Source: CAYXUG01 sp964468655
GTDB lineage: Bacteria; Fidelibacterota; Marinisomatia; Marinisomatales; CAYXUG01
Assembly (NCBI GenBank): GCA_964468655.1
Contig: CAYXUG010000016.1
Coordinates: forward strand, 1 to 34,170
DNA length: 34,170 nucleotides
Reading direction: 5' to 3'
Part shown: positions 14,775 through 22,500 of the stretch, one piece after another
Layout: each line of letters begins with the position of its first letter
Numbering within the stretch: position 1 is the stretch's first letter
Notes under the pieces: generated by a model
What the model saw: only the letters and a program-made list of their open reading frames with translations
Told to the model about the DNA's origin: nothing
The model's database searches: none
Program-made: the position numbers and the translations under genes

Positions 14775-16826
14775 TTAATTAAACATGAATTGAAGTGTAA
14801 AATTGATTGATCTTCCCGGTTCGGGATAGCCCCGAATCGTTTCGTAAGTTGCATTCGTTATATTATCAGCGGATAGAATTGAAATTAGTTTTATCCTCTT
14901 AAACCAGTTTTGTAATGTGTAGGAAAGTGAAAGATTGGTTACGGAATAAGATGGCAATGTGACATCCTCCGGCCAGCTGTACATGGCAATACGTTCACCG
15001 GTAAAATGGGACTGAACCTCAAAGCCGAATTGTCCTGGAGTCCACCTCACAGAAGCAGAAGCTGTTCCAGTTGGTGCATATCTCAGGGATTTTTTGTAGT
15101 GATCACCGGGAGTGAGATTTTCCGTTTTCACAAGTGATGAATTGATATAACCTTCGAGCGGTACAAAATTTAATGACCATTCAACATAAACCCTCCAACC
15201 TGAATTTGTTGAATGTAGAATGTTCTCCGGCGCCCATTGACTGCCTGATGGTGTCCACTGGATCAGATCATTGTTATCCATCTGGAACCGTTCAACACTT
15301 AACTTACACTGTGAAGAAAAAGCTTTTGTGACTTTCAATGATTGATTATTACCCTTTTCCGGTTTCAGGTTAAGGTTACCTCCGGGTGACCAATAGAGGT
15401 CATTAAAAGACGGATACCGGAAATGAGTCGAATAGACATACTCCATGGATGAAATGAAACTATTTTTAAGATGAATTGAAATCCAGGTGTGGTGCGTCGT
15501 TTCACTGTACAAACCGGAAGAAAGGTTGTGAGATATGGAGGGGTTCAGAGAAAGAAAAGGTGCAATTTCAAACGGGAATGATGCTCTGATTCCCATTGTG
15601 CTGCGAAGGTGATCTCCAGCATCTGAACTTGTGATTTCTTCCTCCTTTAATTCAACTCTGAATTCTGAACCCAAGATTTTTGTTAATTGGAATTTTTGAA
15701 ATAAACTCGCCTGCCATGCAGATAAAGAATGTTCACTATCAATAGTAGGAAATGTGTCTGTGTAATGTTCGTAAGAACCGCGGTATGCAAGAAGAAATTT
15801 TCCATATCCCCTGTTTGATACCCACCCCAGGGCCGCGCTGCTGCCCCGGAGGTAATCATTGCGCTGAGCAGTATCATCCTGCGACCAGACCTGCCCCGGA
15901 ATACCCCTATCCTGATTTGAATTGAAAAAGTGAAATTGATAATAAAATTTGAGAGATAAAATTCCCTTAATCTTGAATGCCGCAAATTTTTGTACAAATC
16001 TGTTATTTGTCCGGACAAACGTATTGTCCCGCCATGTTACCGGGTAATTTCCATCGTGAATAAAATAGCCGGAAAGCAGTGAAGCAGTAATGGAATTTAC
16101 TTGAAACATGATAGAACCGTTAATCGATTTGTTACCAAAACTACCGGTTTTAACAGTGAATTGTGAGCACTCCTCCCAACTTTTCAGGGATACAATCCCA
16201 TCCCCGCTTCCGGAGCCGTTCCCCATCTGATCATATTTCGCATATCCGATCAGAGGCAGTGGAATTTGTGACAAATCCGTTTCCCCATTTTGCGGACTTG
16301 TTATGTCAATATCTTCAAATTTCACTTTTATATAAGACGCAGGATTACCGGAAATGCTGAGAGTGGAAATACCAGCAGGTCCTCCATACCTTTTTAACTG
16401 AAGCCCAGATATCCTTTTTAAGAAATCATATCCAACGGAATTACCGTGTACCCTTTTTTGGATATAATTGACCTGTTCTCCGTAGTTTGATTTTTTCCCG
16501 GTGGCAGTAATCGCCGGGAAGTTCACCGGATTTGACTTTAGTGTGATGAACAGATTATTATGATCAATTGGCAAAGTGATGAGTTTTGAGTGATACCCCA
16601 TTCGGGAAATTTCCAAACTGTCACCGGGACTTGTGGCAGGTGGTAATAGAAAATATCCATCAGCGTCCGTAAGATTCCAGTTATTCCGGGAATGGTTATA
16701 GATATAAACATAGGGAATTGCACGTCCATCGGTGTCTTTGACTATGCCGCCAAAGGATACCAGTAATAGGGGGAATAAGAGGGATGAAGAAATGAGGTTA
16801 AACTTAACCACCGCCCATTTTCTCAA
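14775..16826 (-). CDS. btuB: TonB-dependent outer-membrane receptor, BtuB-like (cobalamin uptake)
   Basis: A 683-residue TonB-dependent receptor that should carry cobalamin across the outer membrane. Order: N-terminal signal sequence (LISSSLLFPLLLVSFG), carboxypeptidase-regulatory-like domain (GGIVKDTDGRAIPYVYIYN, about residues 25-105), plug (ISGLQLKRYGGPAGISTLSI, then FEDIDITSPQNGETDLSQIP), then a barrel ending in SINFTLQFMFN. The plug wording follows the BtuB branch of the family. The annotated start is TTG 16826; GTG 16811 would give an equally good signal peptide, and neither has a strong ribosome-binding site. A B12 riboswitch lies about 125 bp upstream, which is the strongest evidence for the substrate. 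The propeller gene follows in the same operon. Confidence 0.88.
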   Translation of the reverse strand: MRKWAVVKFNLISSSLLFPLLLVSFGGIVKDTDGRAIPYVYIYNHSRNNWNLTDADGYFLLPPATSPGDSLEISRMGYHSKLITLPIDHNNLFITLKSNPVNFPAITATGKKSNYGEQVNYIQKRVHGNSVGYDFLKRISGLQLKRYGGPAGISTLSISGNPASYIKVKFEDIDITSPQNGETDLSQIPLPLIGYAKYDQMGNGSGSGDGIVSLKSWEECSQFTVKTGSFGNKSINGSIMFQVNSITASLLSGYFIHDGNYPVTWRDNTFVRTNNRFVQKFAAFKIKGILSLKFYYQFHFFNSNQDRGIPGQVWSQDDTAQRNDYLRGSSAALGWVSNRGYGKFLLAYRGSYEHYTDTFPTIDSEHSLSAWQASLFQKFQLTKILGSEFRVELKEEEITSSDAGDHLRSTMGIRASFPFEIAPFLSLNPSISHNLSSGLYSETTHHTWISIHLKNSFISSMEYVYSTHFRYPSFNDLYWSPGGNLNLKPEKGNNQSLKVTKAFSSQCKLSVERFQMDNNDLIQWTPSGSQWAPENILHSTNSGWRVYVEWSLNFVPLEGYINSSLVKTENLTPGDHYKKSLRYAPTGTASASVRWTPGQFGFEVQSHFTGERIAMYSWPEDVTLPSYSVTNLSLSYTLQNWFKRIKLISILSADNITNATYETIRGYPEPGRSINFTLQFMFN

Positions 16827-16836
16827 TTAAAATGGG
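16814..16836 (-). promoter_or_regulatory. Hairpin over the btuB-like start region
   Basis: On the minus strand CCCATTTT (16836-16829) pairs perfectly with AAAATGGG (16821-16814) around the loop AATTGAG, which contains the TTG start codon. With no U-tract behind it, this looks like a translation-blocking stem that could serve as the riboswitch output. The pairing is seen; the role is inferred. Confidence 0.45.
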
Positions 16837-16951
16837 GGGAGCAGGTTGAATTAATGATGCGGAAAAATTATTTAACAAATTAATCCTCTCCTTTCCCTCG
16901 AAAGAATTGATAGTTGTATTCTGCGGATCATAATACCGCAAAATCGTGTGA

Positions 16952-17120
16952 GAATTTCAGTTTCCTAAGTTTCCTGACTTATGCTGTTCTAAAAAACTTC
17001 TTGCCTTCCCATCCCTAAATATCGGAACAGTGACATCCTCAGCTTGAGGAAATAGAAGTCTCAGTGCAATTACAGTAGCGGGGCTGTACCCGATTTTCAC
17101 GGGTTTCCTTATTGAAACTC
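16952..17120 (-). ncRNA. Cobalamin (B12) riboswitch
   Basis: On the minus strand the conserved cobalamin aptamer blocks appear in order and spacing: AGGAAACCCGTGAAAATCGG, ACAGCCCCGCTACTGTAA (consensus CCCGCNACTGT), ATGTCACTG (GCCACTG block), GATGGGAAGG, and the B12-box equivalent AAGTCAGGAAACTTAGG. The closing P1 helix is visible as GAGTTTCA (17120-17113) with TGAAATTC (16959-16952), including one G-U pair. No intrinsic terminator follows, so control is probably at translation. It precedes the BtuB-like receptor and propeller genes and should turn them down when adenosylcobalamin or another cobalamin is plentiful. Confidence 0.92.
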
Positions 17121-17134
17121 GGTTATCAAAGAAC

Positions 17135-17161
17135 ATTCTAATTTATTACTTTTTTAATCAA
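17135..17161 (-). promoter_or_regulatory. Possible promoter of the B12 riboswitch operon
   Basis: On the minus strand TTGATT (17161-17156) and TAGAAT (17140-17135) are 15 bp apart, placing a transcription start just ahead of the riboswitch P1 helix. The position is right, but the hexamers and spacing are only approximate. Confidence 0.3.
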
Positions 17162-17273
17162 ATTTCAAAAGTATTCCAATGGCAAATTTCAGCAAACCAG
17201 GTTAAAAATATTGATTCCCATGCCTTATCTACATTATCATAGAGGTTTACCGACGAATAAATCGTGATTTGCC

Positions 17274-17302
17274 TTGATTAGAATAATTGCTAAAGATAAA
17301 TT
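17274..17302 (+). promoter_or_regulatory. Possible promoter of the NlpC/P60 gene cluster
   Basis: TTGATT (17274-17279) and TAAATT (17297-17302) are 17 bp apart and end 21 bp before the ATG at 17324. Geometry is good; the AT-rich background makes chance matches likely. Confidence 0.3.
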
Positions 17303-17323
17303 TTTAGTCTTTAATTAGAGCAA

Positions 17324-18136
17324 ATGATGGAAATTCAAACAGTAAATGTTTCAGTCGCAGGTATTTACAGTAAACCGCGATTTTCATCCGAGATGGTAAC
17401 ACAGGCGCTTCTTGGAGAAAAGATGACTGTGTCCCGGAAAGAGGATAATTGGTTATTAATTAAACAATGGGACGGTTACGAAGGTTGGATTCACGAACAC
17501 TATGTTGTTGATTTAAACAGTGAAACGGAAAAATTGATAAATGATTGTCAGGAAATTGTTGTGAAAGAACTCTTCAATTCAGTACATGAGAGCGTGAGTA
17601 CTTCCTCCCCGGTTCTGAGAGACATCGTTTATGGTGATATACTATATTGCATTACGAAAAAAGATAAATGGCTGGAAGTTGTCCTGCCCGATGGAAAAAA
17701 GGGATGGACGATTCTTGAAACCAAAACTCCGAATTATATCGATAAACGCACAGCTATTGTTGAAGAAGCCAAACGATTTCTGGGGATTCAATATTTATGG
17801 GGTGGGAAATCACCCAAAGGATTTGACTGCTCGGGGTTTGTGCAGACCGTGATGAAATCTGTAGATATTTTACTTCCGAGAGATTCGTCAGTACAATTTG
17901 AACATTCTGATTTTGTTGAAATTGAGTCTGATAACGCACAAAAAGGAGATTTACTGTTTTTTAGAAACAAAAAAAATATAGTTGACCACGTAGCCATTTT
18001 AGTGGAACAGAACGATTTCATTCATTGTTCGGGATTTGTAAGATTTAACAGTATTATTGGGCACTCTAAATTTTATGACAATCGGTTAAATAAAAAGCAA
18101 TCAACAGTAAAAAGCATAAATAAGTATTGTCAATGA
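17324..18136 (+). CDS. NlpC/P60 cysteine peptidase with two SH3-like domains (YkfC-like)
   Basis: A 270-residue peptidase of the C40 family that cuts gamma-D-Glu-diamino-acid bonds in peptidoglycan peptides. Two SH3b-like modules (about residues 5-65 and 75-140; GYEGWIHEHYV and GKKGWTILET) precede the NlpC/P60 domain. Catalytic residues are visible: Cys at 169 in FDCSGF, His at 222 in VDHVAIL, and a third polar residue, His at about 234 in FIHCSG. There is no signal peptide, so like Bacillus YkfC it probably acts in the cytoplasm on recycled muropeptides. ATG 17324 is followed at once by a second ATG. Its last bases overlap the HNH gene start in ATGA. Confidence 0.88.
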   Translation: MMEIQTVNVSVAGIYSKPRFSSEMVTQALLGEKMTVSRKEDNWLLIKQWDGYEGWIHEHYVVDLNSETEKLINDCQEIVVKELFNSVHESVSTSSPVLRDIVYGDILYCITKKDKWLEVVLPDGKKGWTILETKTPNYIDKRTAIVEEAKRFLGIQYLWGGKSPKGFDCSGFVQTVMKSVDILLPRDSSVQFEHSDFVEIESDNAQKGDLLFFRNKKNIVDHVAILVEQNDFIHCSGFVRFNSIIGHSKFYDNRLNKKQSTVKSINKYCQ

Positions 18137-18693
18137 GAAGTATCAGGAGAAATGGTCAGGGAATTTTAAACCGGGAAGTTCTGGTGTTGAATCAGAATTA
18201 TCAGCCCCTTCTCGTCTGTACGGCAAAACGGGCAATTTGCCTGATTTATCTCGAAAAGGTTGAAGTACTTGAAAATTATCGCCGGGAAGTCCATTCTCCC
18301 ACCATTGTTTTGCCCTTGCCAAGTGTTGTGAAATTAAACAGGTATATTGCAATTCGGGGGAATGATGTCATTCTTTCAAGAAAAAATATTTTTAAGAGAG
18401 ACCACCACTTGTGCCAATACTGCGGAAGAAAAGGAATTCCCATGACAATAGACCACATTATACCCCGCGAGAAAGGGGGAAAAGATACCTGGCAAAATCT
18501 TGTGACCAGCTGCCACCAATGCAACAGAAAGAAAGGAAATAAAACGTTGACGGACTGCGATTTAAAACTGTTAAAAAAACCAAAGAGACCAACCCGGATT
18601 CACTATATCCAGAAATTTGTTAAAAAAGAGCAAGCATCATGGCGGCAGTATCTGTATATGGAAAGCGATAAACTACCAGAGGCACTTGCATGA
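18133..18693 (+). CDS. HNH endonuclease family protein
   Basis: A 187-residue protein with a complete HNH/zinc-ribbon nuclease core: CQYCG (Cys at about 94 and 97), IDHIIPREKGGKDTWQNLV, and CHQCNRKKGN. The N-terminal part (VLVLNQNYQPLLVCTAKRAI) is the conserved front of a widespread chromosomal HNH family whose biological role is not well established. The frame also allows TTG 18127, but ATG 18133 overlaps the preceding stop as ATGA and is the better choice. It ends in another ATGA overlap with trpS. The housekeeping setting argues against a phage, intron or restriction nuclease. Confidence 0.85.
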   Translation: MRSIRRNGQGILNREVLVLNQNYQPLLVCTAKRAICLIYLEKVEVLENYRREVHSPTIVLPLPSVVKLNRYIAIRGNDVILSRKNIFKRDHHLCQYCGRKGIPMTIDHIIPREKGGKDTWQNLVTSCHQCNRKKGNKTLTDCDLKLLKKPKRPTRIHYIQKFVKKEQASWRQYLYMESDKLPEALA

Positions 18694-19673
18694 AAAATAC
18701 CAGAATATTAAGTGGTATTCAACCATCGGGCGAACTTCATCTCGGGAATTATTTCGGTATGATGCAGCGGATGATACACTATCAGGAAGAAAATGAGCTT
18801 TATTGTTTTTTAGTCAATTATCACGCTCTGACGACGGTTAGAGATAGTGATAAACTTCGCGAGAATACAATTAATGCTGCTTGTGATTTTATGGCATTGG
18901 GGCTCGATCCGAAAAAGGCGGTATTTTGGGTACAGTCAGATGTTCCTGAAGTGACTGAATTGACCTGGCTCTTGAGCAATATAGTTCCCGTGGGATTGCT
19001 TGAAAGATCAACCTCCTATAAGGATAAAATTGCAAAAGGAATTATACCTAATCATGGCTTGTTCAGCTATCCCGTCTTAATGGCTGCCGATATTTTACTG
19101 TTTGGCGGTGAAGTGGTTCCGGTAGGGAAGGATCAGAAACAGCACTTGGAAATTTCCAGGGATATTGCTGAAAAGTTCAATCTTACATACGGTGAAACTT
19201 TTGTTGTACCAAAACCGCTGATTGAGGATAATAAAGGGTTAATTTGTGGAATTGACGGCCAGAAGATGTCTAAATCGTATAACAATACTATTGAAATTTT
19301 TAAGGATAAAGATACCCTTACTTCTAAAGTGATGGGAATTGTTACCGATGCAACACCGGTGGATGAACCAAAAGATACGAAGACAAGTATCCTATTCCAG
19401 ATTTATTCGCTGTTTTTAAATGTTTCGGAATTGAAAGAATTAAAGCACCGTTTCGAAAGTCCGGGTCTTCGCTACAGTGATGTAAAAAAGGAGCTGGTAA
19501 ACGTTATCTGGGATTATTTTTCCGATTATCGGGAATGCCGGCACGATTTATTAAATGATAAATCATACGTGTTAAATATGCTCAAAGAGGGTTCAGATAA
19601 AGCGAGAGACACAGCAAATAAATATTTAACACTCGCACGAAAAAATGTAGGATTAAATTACACAAACTTTTGA
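18690..19673 (+). CDS. trpS: Tryptophanyl-tRNA synthetase
   Basis: Class I aminoacyl-tRNA synthetase charging tRNA-Trp. The 327-residue length is typical of the bacterial enzyme. The HIGH-equivalent motif sits in GIQPSGELHLGNYFGM near the N-terminus, and KMSKS is at residues 192-196. Other landmarks are FWVQSDVPEVTELTWLLS and the PVGKDQKQHLEISRDIA stretch used for tryptophan and ATP recognition. It overlaps the HNH stop as ATGA, and its TGA overlaps the scpA start as TTGA, so translation of three genes is probably coupled. Confidence 0.97.
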   Translation: MKNTRILSGIQPSGELHLGNYFGMMQRMIHYQEENELYCFLVNYHALTTVRDSDKLRENTINAACDFMALGLDPKKAVFWVQSDVPEVTELTWLLSNIVPVGLLERSTSYKDKIAKGIIPNHGLFSYPVLMAADILLFGGEVVPVGKDQKQHLEISRDIAEKFNLTYGETFVVPKPLIEDNKGLICGIDGQKMSKSYNNTIEIFKDKDTLTSKVMGIVTDATPVDEPKDTKTSILFQIYSLFLNVSELKELKHRFESPGLRYSDVKKELVNVIWDYFSDYRECRHDLLNDKSYVLNMLKEGSDKARDTANKYLTLARKNVGLNYTNF

Positions 19674-20389
19674 ACTACCAGGTTAGAATAGAAAAATTCC
19701 AGGGTCCTCTCGATTTATTGCTGTATTTCATCAGGAAAAATGAATTGGATATTATGGATATTCCCATCGCTAATATTACCAAAGAATACCTCGATTATTT
19801 GAAAGCCATTCAAACGTTGAATATCAGTGTAGCGGGTGAATTTATTTTAATGGCAGCAACATTGATGAGAATTAAGGCAAAAATGCTGCTTCCGAAACCT
19901 GAGCCCGAAAATGAGGATGAAATAGAAGACCCCCGCACACAATTGGTGTACCAGCTGATGGAATATCAGAGGTTTAAGGAATCTGCAGCAACATTTTCCT
20001 CTATGAAAAAAGAACAGGAGTTACTTTTTCTAAGACCTGAAAATGAAGCATATTCAGGGTCACAGCAGGATGATGCCTTTTATCTTGAAAATATATCTAT
20101 TTACCATTTGGTTAATCTTTATAAACAAGTGTTGGACAGATTACCTCCTGTTCTTGATTATGAAGTAAATTTAGAAGAGATCCATGTTAAGGAACAGATT
20201 GCGAAGATTAAATTGCTTCTCAAAGAACAAAGCAGGATAATTTTTTCAGAATTACTTCAACAATCCAAATCAAGAGTGGAAGTCATTTCTACATTTTTAG
20301 GAATTCTGGAAATGATAAAGAATGGTGAAATTAACATTTCACAGAAAACACCCTTTGGAGAAATTGTGCTTAAAAGGATAGAGGCATAA
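19670..20389 (+). CDS. scpA: Segregation and condensation protein A
   Basis: Kleisin subunit of the SMC-ScpAB condensin, bridging SMC heads during chromosome compaction and segregation. The 239-residue protein has the ScpA N-terminal signature (FQGPLDLLLYFIRKNELDIMDIPIANITKEYL), the following LMAATLMRIKAKMLLP helix, an acidic linker, and a C-terminal winged-helix end (ISQKTPFGEIVLKRIE). It starts with TTG at 19670 in a four-base TTGA overlap with the trpS stop; no downstream Met fits the family start. scpB follows with a one-base overlap. Confidence 0.95.
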   Translation: MNYQVRIEKFQGPLDLLLYFIRKNELDIMDIPIANITKEYLDYLKAIQTLNISVAGEFILMAATLMRIKAKMLLPKPEPENEDEIEDPRTQLVYQLMEYQRFKESAATFSSMKKEQELLFLRPENEAYSGSQQDDAFYLENISIYHLVNLYKQVLDRLPPVLDYEVNLEEIHVKEQIAKIKLLLKEQSRIIFSELLQQSKSRVEVISTFLGILEMIKNGEINISQKTPFGEIVLKRIEA

Positions 20390-20988
20390 TGGGGAAAAAC
20401 TCAATCAATGATGAAGATGTCAGAATCATTGAGGCCATGCTGTTTTCATCACCTGACCCTCTTACCCAGAAAAAAGTAGATCTTTGCTATGATGAAAATC
20501 CGCCTTCCCTGAAAAAAATAATAGATGAACTTGAGAAGGAATATTCTAAAGATTCAAGTAGTGTTTTTATTCAACTTGTTGCTGGAGGATACAGATTAGT
20601 CACCAAACCGGAATACCATCATTGGGTAAAACGTCTGTTTACTCGAGTTAAAAAATCTCCTTTATCCCATGCAGCGTTGGAAGCGTTATCAATTATCGCT
20701 TACAAAGGTCCCATAAATCGGTCTGAACTCGAATCCATAAGAGGTGTTAACAGCGGTTCTGTCGTTAAAACATTATTGGATCGCAACTTGATTAAAATCA
20801 GCGGCAGGGGCAAAGGACCCGGTAAACCGCTCCTTTATACTGTTACGGATAAATTCCTCATCAGCTTTGGTTTAAATAAAGTCTCTGACTTGCCTAAAAT
20901 AAAAGAAATTTCCGAACTGATAAAAGAACACCAACCCACAGAAAATGAAGCAATCCATGCGTCTGATCAGGTACTTGGCACAGGCTGA
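20389..20988 (+). CDS. scpB: Segregation and condensation protein B
   Basis: ScpB partner of ScpA in the SMC complex, made of tandem winged-helix domains. The 199-residue protein shows the family pattern: IIEAMLFSSPDPLT at the front, GGYRLVTKPEY, SHAALEALSIIAYKGPINRSELESIRGVNS, and GRGKGPGKPLLYTVTDKFL. Its start shares one base with the scpA stop (TAATG). The C-terminus overlaps the pseudouridine synthase gene by tens of bases. Confidence 0.95.
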   Translation: MGKNSINDEDVRIIEAMLFSSPDPLTQKKVDLCYDENPPSLKKIIDELEKEYSKDSSSVFIQLVAGGYRLVTKPEYHHWVKRLFTRVKKSPLSHAALEALSIIAYKGPINRSELESIRGVNSGSVVKTLLDRNLIKISGRGKGPGKPLLYTVTDKFLISFGLNKVSDLPKIKEISELIKEHQPTENEAIHASDQVLGTG

Positions 20989-21685
20989 GGTTGCCTCACG
21001 AAGAAAGTGTGAGGAAATTGTGAAAAATGGTTTGGTGAAAGTAAATGAAAGACTCGTGACCAACCCATTTTTGGTTGTCAACGAAACTGATTCTATTTCT
21101 GTTCGGGGAAAACCGGTGGCGTTTACAGGTGATGAAACGGTGATTCTGTTAAATAAACCTGCCGGTATCATCACAACAGTAAAGGATCCGGGAAAAAGAA
21201 AAACAGTCCTCGATTTGGTTAAAACAGAAAAAAGATTATTTCCCGTAGGGCGGCTCGATAAAGATACCACTGGAGTGTTGTTGTTGACAAATAACGGTGA
21301 ACTGGCATACCGGCTGACTCATCCCAAATTTCAAATTGAAAAAATCTATGAAGTCATAACCGACCGATTATTGACCCCTTCTGCTGTTGACAGAATTCGT
21401 TCAGGTGTTGATATAGGGGAAGATGAAACGGGATCAGGTGTGGTACTCAGTCAGGAATTTACAGCTCACCCTGGTAAAAAATCAAAAGTTGCCATGATAA
21501 CCTTGCAACTGACGCACGGTAAAAAACGAGAAATTCGAAGAATATTTAAATCCTTGAAATATCAAGTTTTATTGCTCCATAGAAAAAGTGTTGCTCATAT
21601 TAAAACAGGTAGGTTGAAACACGGTCAGTGGCGAAAATTAACAGAAAAAGAGATAGTGAAATTGAAAAAATCGGTTGGATTATGA
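20957..21685 (+). CDS. RluB/RsuA-family pseudouridine synthase
   Basis: Converts specific rRNA uridines to pseudouridine; within the family it looks closest to 23S rRNA-modifying RluB. An S4 RNA-binding domain leads (MRLIRYLAQAEVASRRKCEE to about residue 60), then the catalytic domain with GRLDKDTTGVLLLTNNG holding the catalytic Asp, LTHPKFQIEKIYEV, and LQLTHGKKREIRRIFKSL. The frame opens at ATG 20945, but ATG 20957 matches the usual family start and is preferred, giving 242 residues. It overlaps scpB, a common arrangement (scpA-scpB-rluB-cmk). Confidence 0.9.
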   Translation: MRLIRYLAQAEVASRRKCEEIVKNGLVKVNERLVTNPFLVVNETDSISVRGKPVAFTGDETVILLNKPAGIITTVKDPGKRKTVLDLVKTEKRLFPVGRLDKDTTGVLLLTNNGELAYRLTHPKFQIEKIYEVITDRLLTPSAVDRIRSGVDIGEDETGSGVVLSQEFTAHPGKKSKVAMITLQLTHGKKREIRRIFKSLKYQVLLLHRKSVAHIKTGRLKHGQWRKLTEKEIVKLKKSVGL

Positions 21686-21818
21686 ATAACCATATAAAAA
21701 AGAAAATTATTTTGACTTAAATGAACTACTTAATACATTTCTGGGCTTTTTGATATTTAAAAATGACTATTTCAATACCATTCATTTCCGAGCATCGTCA
21801 TCATTTTGAGATTTGGTT

Positions 21819-22493
21819 ATGATTATAGCGATTGATGGTCCTGCCGCATCGGGGAAAAGTACTACGGCTAAGATGGTGGCTGGAAAGCTGGACTATCTCT
21901 ATCTGGATACTGGTGCCATGTACAGAACAGTCACGTATCATTTTTTACGTGAAAAGGTTAACATAGAAAATCCCGGTGAAATCGCAAAAAGTATCTCTAA
22001 TCTTAATCTGTCAATAGGAAATGAAAACAATACTACTAAAATATTTTTAGGTGGAGAAGATATCACAGCATTAATCAGAACTACTGAGGTAACTAACCAC
22101 GTGAGTAAAGTAAGTGCATTACGTGTAGTAAGAGAAGAAATGGTTTCTTTGCAGCGTAATCTGATGTATGGACAAAATGCAGTTGTTGAAGGGAGAGATA
22201 TAGGAAGCGTAGTATTTCCGGATGCCAAATTTAAGTTTTATATAACTGCAGACGTGAAAACTCGCGCTGAAAGAAGGTATCATGACCTGAAAAAGATAGA
22301 TGAAGAATTGTCAGTGGAAGAAATCGTTAAAGATTTAAAAAGAAGAGATCAATATGATTCAAGTAGAGATCATTCACCACTGGCAAAAGCGGAGGATGCA
22401 ATTGAAATAGATACAACAAAATTAACCGTTGACGAACAGGTTAGAATAATTTGTAATCACATTAATAATAACTTAAAAAAGGAAAGACAATAG
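21819..22493 (+). CDS. cmk: Cytidylate kinase
   Basis: Phosphorylates CMP and dCMP to the diphosphates. The P-loop GPAASGKST lies at the very N-terminus after IIAID, followed by LYLDTGAMYRTVTYHF, VEGRDIGSVVFPDA and the lid region RRYHDLKK, RRDQYDSSR. The frame allows TTG 21813, but ATG 21819 gives the standard start and has a weak TGAG eight bases upstream. A gap of about 130 bp separates it from the previous gene, so it may have its own promoter. rpsA follows after 7 bp, the classic cmk-rpsA pair. Confidence 0.96.
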   Translation: MIIAIDGPAASGKSTTAKMVAGKLDYLYLDTGAMYRTVTYHFLREKVNIENPGEIAKSISNLNLSIGNENNTTKIFLGGEDITALIRTTEVTNHVSKVSALRVVREEMVSLQRNLMYGQNAVVEGRDIGSVVFPDAKFKFYITADVKTRAERRYHDLKKIDEELSVEEIVKDLKRRDQYDSSRDHSPLAKAEDAIEIDTTKLTVDEQVRIICNHINNNLKKERQ

Positions 22494-22500
22494 AAAACAA

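Larger units (their letters stand above)
16827..17323. other. 497-bp divergent intergenic region
   Basis: The largest gene-free stretch. It holds the minus-strand cobalamin riboswitch (16952-17120), a downstream hairpin (TGCGG/CCGCA, about 16922-16940), a start-region stem for the btuB-like gene, and weak promoter-like pairs for each direction. No protein-coding frame is convincing. Confidence 0.7.

Noticed and set aside
18133..18693. HNH protein as a homing endonuclease, restriction enzyme or prophage nuclease
   Set aside because: It is embedded between housekeeping genes with stop/start overlaps, with no intron, inteins, methylase or phage genes nearby.
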